In this document: piece after piece, positions 15,250 to 23,381 of the stretch
Layout: every line of letters starts with the position of its first letter
Numbering within the stretch: the first letter of the stretch is position 1
Assembly (NCBI GenBank): GCA_035461305.1
Contig: DATHVN010000086.1
Location: 1-33,642 of the forward strand
Source of the DNA: Euzebyales bacterium
GTDB taxonomy: Bacteria > Actinomycetota > Nitriliruptoria > Euzebyales > JAHELV01
Reading direction: 5' to 3'
DNA length: 33,642 bases
The notes under the pieces: generated by a model
Told to the model about the DNA's origin: nothing
Seen by the model: only the letters and a program-made list of their open reading frames with translations
The model's database searches: none
Made by a program: the position numbers and the translations under genes

Positions 15250-15597
15250 TCACGCGGTCACGGCAACTCGCCGGCGAGCTCGGACCCCGGCAGCGCCATA
15301 GATGATCGCGTACGGGTCGGCGAGGAACATGAGGCGTCCCTTCAGGGTCGGCTGTGTGGTCAATGACTGGGGTGGATCCAGACTCCGACGCGTCGCGCGA
15401 CAGCGGAGGCTCCGGGGTCTTGACCCTGGTCGGGTTGGGTGATCTGCCGCGCGCAGCGCCGTGACCGCGACGGCCGTCAGCGTGACCGGCGACACGAACC
15501 AGAGGATCGCATCGAACCAGCTGGGTTGTGCGAGCGCCCGCCCGTCGAGCCACCGCTCACGCTCCGGCCCGCGTCCCGCCGCATGCCGCCGGCGCAT
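15250..15597 (-). CDS. Possible small single-span membrane protein
   Basis: A 115-codon frame from an ATG at 15597 with one clear hydrophobic span (FDAILWFVSPVTLTAVAVTA) and a basic C-terminus. An inner ATG at 15330 (MFLADPYAIIYGAAG) has AAGGGA 8 bases upstream, so a 26-residue peptide is a second possibility. The outer start has a poorly spaced AGGG. No family is recognised. It occupies the gap between the lipoprotein and the signalling operon and, if unreal, this region is simply the operon's upstream sequence. Confidence 0.25.
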   Translation of the reverse strand: MRRRHAAGRGPERERWLDGRALAQPSWFDAILWFVSPVTLTAVAVTALRAADHPTRPGSRPRSLRCRATRRSLDPPQSLTTQPTLKGRLMFLADPYAIIYGAAGVRARRRVAVTA

Positions 15598-15654
15598 CCC
15601 TGCCTGGTCAACTACCATCAACTCGCAGCCGGGGTCCGTCGTGCAGGAGATCGG

Positions 15655-16410
15655 ATGGTCCGGGTCGTGTCGGTGCACTCGTTCCGGGGTGGGACGGGCA
15701 AGTCGAACATCACCGCGAACGTCGCAGTGCAGCTGTCCCAGCGCGCACTGCGCGTGGGCGTGATCGACACCGACATCCAGTCGCCGGGGATCCACGTGCT
15801 GTTCGGTCTCGACGGTGCGGAGATCGACGCGTCGCTCAACGACCACCTGTTCCGTGGCCGCCCCATCGCCGAGGTCGCGGTGGATGTCACGCCGGCGGGT
15901 GTTGGCGGCAGCATCCACCTGATCCCCAGCAGTGTGCAGCCGGGCGAGATCAGCCGTGTGCTCCGCGAGGGCTACGACGCCCAGCAGCTCGTGCAGGGGG
16001 TGCGCACCCTCGTCGACGAGCTTCGGCTCGACGTCCTGCTGATCGACACCCACCCTGGGCTGGGGGAGGAGACGCTGCTGTCGTTGGTGATCTCCGACAC
16101 CAGCCTGATGGTCCTGCGGCCCGATCACCAGGACTACGAGGGGACTGGCGTGCTCATCGATGTCGCCGCCAACCTGGAGGTGCCGAGGTCGGCGCTGGTT
16201 GTCAACAAGGTGCCGCCGTCGCTGGACGTCGAGGGCGTGCGCCGGCGGGTCGAGCAGGCGTACAGGTCGCCGGTGGCGGGCGTCCTGGCGCATGACGAGG
16301 CCATGATGCTCCTCGCGAGTGGCGGCATCTTCGCGCTCCACCATCCCGACCATCCATTGACGTCGGCGTTCGACCAGGTCTCGGCCTACGTGATGAACGG
16401 GTCGATGTGA
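15655..16410 (+). CDS. MinD/ParA-family P-loop ATPase with RGGTGKS Walker A
   Basis: A 251-residue SIMIBI-class ATPase. The deviant Walker A is SFRGGTGKSN (9-18), with Arg11 where MinD/ParA proteins have the signature Lys; Lys16 and Ser17 are kept. Switch I/Walker A' is VIDTDIQSPG (37-45), and the Walker B region is LLIDTHPGLGEE. Such ATPases dimerise on ATP and position or regulate protein complexes at membranes or on DNA. The ATG at 15655 follows AGGAG at 5 bases; the frame is open upstream but with no domain content. It is the first of six overlapping genes, its stop overlapping the permease start (TGATG). No ParB, FtsZ-system or flagellar partner is nearby, so its partner is probably within the operon. 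Confidence 0.88.
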   Translation: MVRVVSVHSFRGGTGKSNITANVAVQLSQRALRVGVIDTDIQSPGIHVLFGLDGAEIDASLNDHLFRGRPIAEVAVDVTPAGVGGSIHLIPSSVQPGEISRVLREGYDAQQLVQGVRTLVDELRLDVLLIDTHPGLGEETLLSLVISDTSLMVLRPDHQDYEGTGVLIDVAANLEVPRSALVVNKVPPSLDVEGVRRRVEQAYRSPVAGVLAHDEAMMLLASGGIFALHHPDHPLTSAFDQVSAYVMNGSM

Positions 16411-18638
16411 TGGACCGGCCGGCGCGTCCGCTGACCCGCGGGGAGCTGCTCGGCGGGCTGTCGGGACGGCGTGCCAGCACGGCGCTGTTCGCCATCGAGA
16501 GCCAGACCGCACGCCTGGCGCTGGAGGCTCAGCACGCCACCGCTCCGGCGATCTGCGAGGACATGGTCGCGACGCAGGAGCGCGCGTTCCTGTCCGCGCT
16601 CGCCGCTGGACGCCGTGTCGCCGTGGCGCCGCCGATCCAGCAACTCGAGCGGTTCGCCCCGCTGTGGTCGCATCTGGTGCCACCGGATGCGGTGACCCGG
16701 GCCGACCTCGCGGGCCGCCTGGCCGATAAGTATCGCTTCCGCCGGCGCGACGTGCCCGCGCTCGCCGCCGCGCTCCGCCTCGACGACCCGGCCGTTGCGA
16801 CGGCGTTCGAGCGCCGGCACGGACGTGGGCTCGAGATGATCTTCGTCGACAGCCTGCCCGTCCGCGACCGTGTGCGGTGGCGCTGGACGCGGCTTGCGGC
16901 GCTGGTCGAGGACCTGCCGCCGTTCTGGTCCGCCTTCAGCCTGACGTTGACCCAGACCGTGGGCGCCGGCGTGCTGGCGCTGCCCATCGCGCTGGCCGGC
17001 GTCGGGCCACTGCCCGGATTGGCCCTCCTGGCCGTGCTCGGGCTGGTCAACGTGGCGACCGCGGCCGCAGTCGCGGAGGCGTTCGCGCGCACCGGGACCG
17101 TGCGCTGGGGCGGTGCCTACTTCGGCAGGGTCGTCTCGCAGTATCTGGGCTGGTTCGCCGGTGTGGTGCTGTCGCTGATGCTCAGTGCGTTGGCGGTCGT
17201 GGCGCTGATCGCCTACTACGTGGGGCTGTCGACCACCCTGACGGCCTCGACCGGTGTCCCGTCCACCGTGTGGGTCGTCGGGGTCTTCGCGGTGACGCTG
17301 GTGTTCGTGTGGCGCGACCGGCTGGACGCCACGGTCGCGACCGCGCTTCTGGTCGGCGGGATCAACATCGTGATCGTCCTCGTTTCTGTCACTGCTGGCG
17401 CTGCCCAACCTCACGACAGCCAACCTGACCTACGCCGCCGTGCCGTTCGTCGGAGGCCAACCGTTCGATCCGGGATTGTCGACCTCGTGTTCGGTGTCGT
17501 GCTGCTGGCCTTCTTCGGACACACGGCCGTCGGCAACGGCGCCCGCGTCGTGCTGCGACGCGATCCCAGCGGGCGCGCGCTGGTACGGGGGACGACCGCG
17601 GCGATGATGACGGCGCTGGCCCTGTATGCCGTGTGGAGCGTCGCGGTCGGCGGCGCGGTCGGCGCTCGGCGGCTCGCCGCGGAGTCCGGCACGGCCCTCG
17701 TACCGATGGCCGAGGTCGTCGGCCCCGCCGTGCTGGCCCTCGGATCGGTGTTCGTGGTGCTGGCGATGGGCATGGCCGCTGTCCAGTTCTCCATCGGTCT
17801 GCACTTCCAGGCCACGGAGGTGCTGGCTACCGACTCAGCCGCCGCACGGCTCGGCGCCTATGTGCCGCTGATCGCAGTGTTCGCGCTGGTGCAGTGGCTG
17901 CTGCTGACCGGCCGCGAGTCGTTCACCGGCGCGTTGAGCCTGATCGGCACGGTGACCGCCCCGGTGCTCGCCGGTGTCGTGCCGGTGCTGCTGATCGCGG
18001 CGGCCCGCCACCGCGGTGACTACGTCCCGACAGTGGTTGCACCGGGGATGGGGCGCCCGGTCGTGCGGGGTGGCGTCTACGCCATCTTCCTCGCCGCGGT
18101 CGTGGCTCACGGAGCCGTGATCTGGCAGGCGCCCGCAGCTCGTGTCGCCGCGCTGGGCACGGCAGCGGTGCTCGTGGTGGTCACGTGTTGGACCGCGCGT
18201 GCGGGGGCGTTCGTGCCGTGCGCGACGGTCGAGGTCCGCCGGGACCGTGAGCTGGGACGTGTGCGTGTCCGCCTGACCGACACGGGCCGTCCAGGACGGA
18301 CGACCGCGCAGATCGAACAGGGCGGCGACACGCGCCGGCTGGTCCTCGACGGCGGACTGAACCTGCCGGAGGGCACCTCGACCGTCGCCATCGACCTCGC
18401 CGGCCTCGACGCGCGTGAACTGCAGGTGTGGTCGCACGAAGTCGACGCCACCGGGACCAGCGCCGCGCAGGCGGCCGACGCGCTCCTGTCGCGCGCTGAC
18501 GGGGACGTCGCGTTGGACCTCGCGGAGGGGCGCGTGACCGTCGCGCTCGGCGCTGGTGGCGCACCGGGACCGGTCCTGGCGGTCGACGTCGGCGTGTCCG
18601 CGCGGCGGGGTCCCGGCGACGGCAGGTCGCAGCGATGA
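16410..18638 (+). CDS. APC-superfamily (aromatic amino-acid permease-like) protein with extra soluble N- and C-terminal domains
   Basis: About 742 residues. Residues 1-165 form a soluble, mainly helical domain (ELLGGLSGRRASTALFAIES; YRFRRRDVPALAAALRLDD) that I do not recognise. Residues about 170-590 contain 10-11 helices resembling the aromatic/hydroxy amino-acid permease branch of the APC superfamily, starting TQTVGAGVLALPIALAG, where the unwound substrate-binding GAGVLALP lies. Residues about 595-742 form a soluble beta-rich domain (VEVRRDRELGRVRVRLTDTG). Between an extra T at 17383-17385 and a missing G at 17472-17474 the frame is shifted. The corrected reading is SLLALPNLTTANLTYAAV, then PFVGGQPFDPG, as expected of a permease. 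The two changes compensate. Flanking ATPase and kinase genes suggest a transporter or transceptor feeding the phosphorelay. Confidence 0.75.
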   Translation: MDRPARPLTRGELLGGLSGRRASTALFAIESQTARLALEAQHATAPAICEDMVATQERAFLSALAAGRRVAVAPPIQQLERFAPLWSHLVPPDAVTRADLAGRLADKYRFRRRDVPALAAALRLDDPAVATAFERRHGRGLEMIFVDSLPVRDRVRWRWTRLAALVEDLPPFWSAFSLTLTQTVGAGVLALPIALAGVGPLPGLALLAVLGLVNVATAAAVAEAFARTGTVRWGGAYFGRVVSQYLGWFAGVVLSLMLSALAVVALIAYYVGLSTTLTASTGVPSTVWVVGVFAVTLVFVWRDRLDATVATALLVGGINIVIVLVSVTAGAAQPHDSQPDLRRRAVRRRPTVRSGIVDLVFGVVLLAFFGHTAVGNGARVVLRRDPSGRALVRGTTAAMMTALALYAVWSVAVGGAVGARRLAAESGTALVPMAEVVGPAVLALGSVFVVLAMGMAAVQFSIGLHFQATEVLATDSAAARLGAYVPLIAVFALVQWLLLTGRESFTGALSLIGTVTAPVLAGVVPVLLIAAARHRGDYVPTVVAPGMGRPVVRGGVYAIFLAAVVAHGAVIWQAPAARVAALGTAAVLVVVTCWTARAGAFVPCATVEVRRDRELGRVRVRLTDTGRPGRTTAQIEQGGDTRRLVLDGGLNLPEGTSTVAIDLAGLDARELQVWSHEVDATGTSAAQAADALLSRADGDVALDLAEGRVTVALGAGGAPGPVLAVDVGVSARRGPGDGRSQR

Positions 18639-19369
18639 CGGCGCGGGTCCTGATCGTCGATGACACGGCGATGAACCGGCAGGTGCTCGCACGCGCAGTG
18701 ACGACGCTCGGCTACGAGGCGGTCACCGCTGGTGACGGCTCGCAGGCCCTGGACCGCCTGCGGGCCACCCCGGACGCCGGTGGCATCGACGTCGTGCTCC
18801 TCGACCTGCTCATGCCGGTGCTCGACGGCTTCGCGACACTGCAGCAGATCAAGGACGACGCCGAGCTCGAACACCTGCCGGTGATCATGGTGTCGGCCGT
18901 CGACGACATCGACAGCGTGATCCGCTGCATCGAGCTCGGGGCGACCGACTACCTGTCCAAGCCCGTGCACGGGCCGCTGCTGCGGGCGCGTCTGCAAGCT
19001 TCGCTGGCCGCCAAGCGGCTGCGCGACGTCGAGCTGGACCACCTCGCGCAGGTCGACCGCGTCGTGCAGGCGGCGGTCGGGATCGAGACGGGTTCGTACG
19101 ACGGGCTGGACTCGTTGGACGCCGTCGCCGGACGCGAGGACGCGCTCGGGACGCTCGCGCGGGTCTTTGAGCGCATGGCCCGGGAGGTCGCAGCCCGCGA
19201 GGAGGCGCTGCGCCGCCAGGTTGCCGAGCTGCAGATCGAGATCGACCATGGTCGACGGCGCCGACAGGTCGCTGAGGTGACCGGCTCGGACTACTACCGT
19301 CGGCTCACCCGTGAGGCAGCGGAGCTCAAGCGGATTCTGACCGAAGGCGGTGACCGCGCCGATGGCTGA
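18635..19369 (+). CDS. Response regulator with coiled-coil output tail
   Basis: A 244-residue protein. A complete REC domain (1-122) has the acidic pair Asp9-Asp10 (LIVDDT), phosphoacceptor Asp57 ([11 protein letters not shown]), switch Ser87 (MVSAVDD) and Lys109 (LSKP). The tail, about 125-244, is helical and charged ([20 protein letters not shown]) and looks like a coiled coil. It has no DNA-binding or enzymatic domain, so it probably signals by protein-protein contact or dimerisation within the operon's complex. It starts inside the end of the permease gene (ATGA overlap), and its own end overlaps the hybrid kinase start. Confidence 0.85.
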   Translation: MTARVLIVDDTAMNRQVLARAVTTLGYEAVTAGDGSQALDRLRATPDAGGIDVVLLDLLMPVLDGFATLQQIKDDAELEHLPVIMVSAVDDIDSVIRCIELGATDYLSKPVHGPLLRARLQASLAAKRLRDVELDHLAQVDRVVQAAVGIETGSYDGLDSLDAVAGREDALGTLARVFERMAREVAAREEALRRQVAELQIEIDHGRRRRQVAEVTGSDYYRRLTREAAELKRILTEGGDRADG

Positions 19370-21980
19370 CCAGACGGTCGTCCGCAGTCTGCAGGGACCA
19401 CGCGCCGACAAGGTCGCGATCGTGCCGATGGCGATCGCGGGCGGCATCTGGGGTCTCATGTATGTGCTGGCCGGCGTGCCGGGCGCGGCCATCTGGCCGT
19501 GGGGTTACACCATTCTTGCCGCGGCCAACCTGTGGGCGTACCAGCGGCTGGGGTGGACGCGAGCGCTGGACCTGCAGCTGCTGCTCAGCCTGCTGATCCC
19601 CTGGCTGCTGATGCTCGACCTCGGAGGGTTCCGCGCATCGGGTGCCGTCATGATTTGGTCGCTGATCGCCCCGATCGGCGCGCTGCTGGCGTACCGCGTC
19701 CGCCGGGCGGTGGGCTGGTTCGCCGCCTACGCGGGCCTCGCGCTGATCGCCGCCCTCCTCGAGGGACGGCTGGACGTGGCGCTGACCAACGAAGCCTGGA
19801 TCTCGACGTTCTTCTTCGCCGACATCATCGGCGTGACCCTTGTGGCGTGGCTGGTCACGGCACGCTACGCGGCACAGCGGGCCGACCTGGTGGCCGCCGA
19901 GCGCCGCGCGCGGCTGGAGGCCGAGGAGGCAACCCGCGCCAAGAGCGAGTTCCTGGCGAACATGAGCCACGAGATCCGCACCCCGATGAACGCCGTCATC
20001 GGGATGAGCGCCCTGCTGTCGACCACCGACCTCGACGCCGAGCAGGCCGAGTACCTCGCGTCGGTCCGTAGCAGTGCGGAGGTGCTGCTGGCCACCATCA
20101 ACGATGTGTTGGACTTCTCGAAGGTCGAGGCCGGCCAGCTCGAGATCGACCCCGGTCCCACCGAGCTGCGGCCGTTGGTCGAGTCGACGCTCGACGTCAT
20201 CGCCCCACTGGTCTCGCAGAAGCAGATCGATCTGGTCTACGACGTCGGCGACGACGTGCCCGCCGCGATCATCACCGACGGCCATCGGCTCGCGCAGGTA
20301 CTGGTCAACCTGATGACGAACGCCGTCAAGTTCACCGACGCGGGCGAGGTCGCTCTGCTCGTGTCGCGCGAGCCCGCCGCCGGGAGCGACGAGCCGGACC
20401 GAGTCAGGTTCGAGGTGCGCGACACCGGCATCGGCATCCCGGCGCCAGCGCGCTCGCGCCTGTTCGACTCGTTCACGCAGGTCGACGCATCGACCAGCCG
20501 GCGGTTCGGCGGCACCGGCCTGGGGCTGGCCATCAGCCGGCGCCTCGTCGGCCTGCTCGGGGGCGTCATCACCGTCGACAGCGAGGAGGGTGTGGGATCC
20601 CGTTTCGCGTTCTCGATCCCTGGCACGTCCGCCGACGGTACGGCAACCACGCGGGACGAGAACGCGGGGGCGCTCAGCGGTCGCACTGCCCTGATCGTCG
20701 ACGCCAACCCGACGGACCGCCGGCTGCTCGAGGGGCTCGTCGGATCGTGGGGCATGCGGGCCGTGTCGGCCGCCGCCACGGACTCGGCACTGGAGGCGCT
20801 CGATGGGGCGGAAGGATCGACGTCGTGCTCATCGACCACCGCGCGACCGACGGCAAGCGGTTCGCGACGCACCCGGTCACCGCCGGCGCGGCCAGGGTGC
20901 TGCTGACACCGTTGGGTGGGCCCCAGCGCGCTGAGGACGCGGCGGCGTACCGGGCGACGGTCACAAAGCCGGTCAAGCAATCGTCCCTGCTCGACGTCCT
21001 GGTGACCCTGCTGACCGAGGACGACACGGCCGGGCGCACGATGTCACCGGACGCCCCTTCCGCGCCCAGCCTCGACCCCGGGTTCGCACGACGGCATCCG
21101 CTGCACATCCTCGTGGCCGAGGACAACCCGACGAAACAGCGCCTGATGACCAGGCTGCTCCAGCGCCTCGGATACGCGCCGACCGTCGTCGGTGACGGGG
21201 CCGCCGCCGTCGAGGCCGCAGGTCGGCTCGACGTCGACGTCGTCCTCATGGACATCCAGATGCCGTACCTCGACGGCTACCAGGCGACGCAGCGCATCCG
21301 GACGCTCGACGGGCCGCAGCCGTGGATCGTCGCGGTGACTGCGAATGCGACCGACGCGGACCGCGAGTGGTGCCGGCAGGCGGGAATGGACGACCACCTG
21401 GCCAAGCCGGTCCGCCCCGAGCTGCTGACCGCGGCGCTGCGGCGCGCCCACGACCAGCCCGGTCGGGGCGTGACGGCACGCCAGCACGGGCCGCGTCCTG
21501 CCACGGCGAGCCCGTCCGGTCGGTCGGATCGGGCAGAGCGCGCCGGCGACGGACACGCGGGGCTCGTCACGGATGCCGACGACGCTGCCGTGCTCACCGG
21601 CGAGGACGGCCCTGCGCCCGACGCCTCAGGCGACGAGGCCATCGTGCAGATCGACGTCGACGCGTTTGCGCCGACTGGCCGAGCTGACCGGGGACCACGG
21701 CTTCGTCGACTCGCTGCTCGCCCACTTCCCCGGCGAGCTCACGGGCCTGCTCGAACACATCCGCGACGCCGCGCCGCATGATCCGGCGATGGTCCGACGC
21801 CACGCGCACAGCCTGAAGTCCAGCGCGGCGAACCTGGGTGGGACCGCGCTGGCCGCCTCGGCCGCGCGACTCGAGACCGCGGCGGCCGCCGGGACATCGG
21901 ACCTCGGCCCGCTCATCGGTGAGCTCGAGGCGGTTGCCGCCGCAACGGTCGCGGCGCTGGAGGCGCTCGATGCCTGGTGA
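19362..21980 (+). CDS. Membrane hybrid histidine kinase: HisKA-HATPase-REC-REC-HPt (two compensating frameshifts)
   Basis: A BarA/TorS-like phosphorelay kinase of about 872 residues. Residues about 18-170 hold 4-6 transmembrane helices without a large sensor loop. HisKA has [13 protein letters not shown] with His203; HATPase has [17 protein letters not shown] and [13 protein letters not shown]1 is degenerate ([21 protein letters not shown]); REC2 is canonical ([25 protein letters not shown]). A C-terminal HPt carries [13 protein letters not shown]. The frame shifts near 20814, where a G appears missing ([10 protein letters not shown] once restored). It returns at 21665-21667, where TTT appears for TT ([15 protein letters not shown] once restored). 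The stop is in frame with the start. Taken literally, the first frame stops at 20906. The ATG at 19362 is chosen; a GTG at 19350 is possible. Confidence 0.8.
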
Positions 21981-23381
21981 CCCGCCCGAGCCCGCGGTCG
22001 TGCTCGTCGCCGAGGACGCGATGATCCCGCGGCTGGCGCTCGCCCGCGGCGTCGAGCAGGAGGGCCACCGGGTGCTGCTGGCGACCGACGGTCGCGAGGC
22101 CCTCGAGGTGCTGGCACGCGAGCGGGTCGACATGGTCCTGCTCGACCTCGTCATGCCCGCGCTCGACGGCTTCGCGGTGCTGCGCGCGATGCGTGCCGAC
22201 CCCGAGCTCGCCGACATCCCCGTGCTGGTCATCTCCGCCACCGAGGCGACCGACGAGGTCGCGCGCGCGATCGAGATGGGCGCGATCGATTGCCTGCCCA
22301 AACCCTTCGAACCCGCCCTGTTGCGCGTGCGCATGCGGACCGCGCTGGAGCAGACCAGGTTGCGCCGTCTGGAGCAGGACTACCTGCGCCAGGAGCTGGC
22401 GTTGCGCCAGCAGGAGCGGCTGGCCGTGCTCGGCAGGCTCAGTGCCGGGCTGGGTCATGAGCTGAACAACCCCGCCGCCGCGGCCCTGAGCACCGCCCGC
22501 AGCTGCGACGCGCGCTCGACGACGCCGACGCGCTGCTGCCGCAGCTGCTCGCTCGCGCCGACGGCGTCCGCATCGTCGACGCTGTCGCGGCGCTGCTCGA
22601 CCAGCCGCCGCCGCCGGCCGACGTGGCACGGGACGAGGTGACCGACGCCATCGAAGACGTGCTCACCGGCACCGGACGCGACGTCGCCGAGCCGTGGATC
22701 GCCGCCGCCGAGCTCGCCATGGCCGGCGTCACGCCGGACGCACTGGCGCGGTGCCTGCACAACCTCGGCGACGGTGCCCAGCTCGGGGTCGAGTGGCTGC
22801 GTGCGCGGTCGCAGGTGCGCCGCGGGGTCACCCACATCACCGACAGCGTTGCGCGGATGGCCGACCTGACCGCCGCGCTGCGTGGCTACAGCTACCTCGA
22901 CCAGGCGCCGCAGCAGGACGTCGACGTGCGACGGGGCCTGGACGACACGCTGACGATCCTGGCGCACAAGCTGCCCGACGGCGTCACGGTCATCCGCGAC
23001 TACGCGCCGCAGCTGCCGACGATCCATGCCTACGGCGGGCAGCTCAACCAGGTATGGACGAACCTCATCGACAACGCGATCGACGCGGTGGTCGGCCGCG
23101 GCGCCGTGATCGTCCGCGCCGCTCCCGACGGCGACGGCGTGTGCGTCCAGGTCGAGGACGACGGCCCGGGCATCCACGACGAGCTGCGCGGTCAGGTGTT
23201 CGACCCGTTCGTCACCACCAAGCCGCCCGGCCAGGGCACGGGCCTCGGCCTGAGCATCTCCCACCAGATCGTCACCGAGGCGCATGGTGGCCGCATGACC
23301 GTGCACTCGCGGCCGGGTCGCACCGTGTTCGACGTGCGACTGCCCGCCGCACCACCGGGAGGCGCGACCGATGACCGCTGA
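21970..23381 (+). CDS. Soluble REC-histidine kinase with HELNNP motif (one frameshift)
   Basis: About 470 residues. The N-terminal REC domain has Asp16, phosphoacceptor Asp59 (LLDLVMPALDG) and Lys111 (LPKPF). A coiled stretch follows (LRRLEQDYLRQELALRQQER), then the kinase H-box GRLSAGLGHELNNPAAAA with His163. The HATPase domain at the end has NLIDNAIDAV, DDGPGI and GQGTGLGLSI. HELNNP kinases of this type are often found beside thioredoxin-reductase-like flavoproteins, as here. After codon 177 one C appears missing near 22500 (CGCAGCTG for CGCCAGCTG). The second half then continues in another frame as LRRALDDADALLPQLLARAD. The start overlaps the hybrid-kinase stop by 11 bases, and the stop overlaps the next start by 11 bases. 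Confidence 0.8.

Noticed and set aside
15330-16683. A long minus-strand frame opposite the MinD-like gene
   Set aside because: Most of it is antisense to an ATPase with intact Walker motifs. Only the final 115 codons are kept, as a low-confidence small ORF.
17384-17474. A divergent Arg-rich insert (HDSQPDLRRRAVRRR) in the permease
   Set aside because: It is the out-of-frame reading of a normal hydrophobic permease segment between two compensating single-base changes, not an inserted domain.
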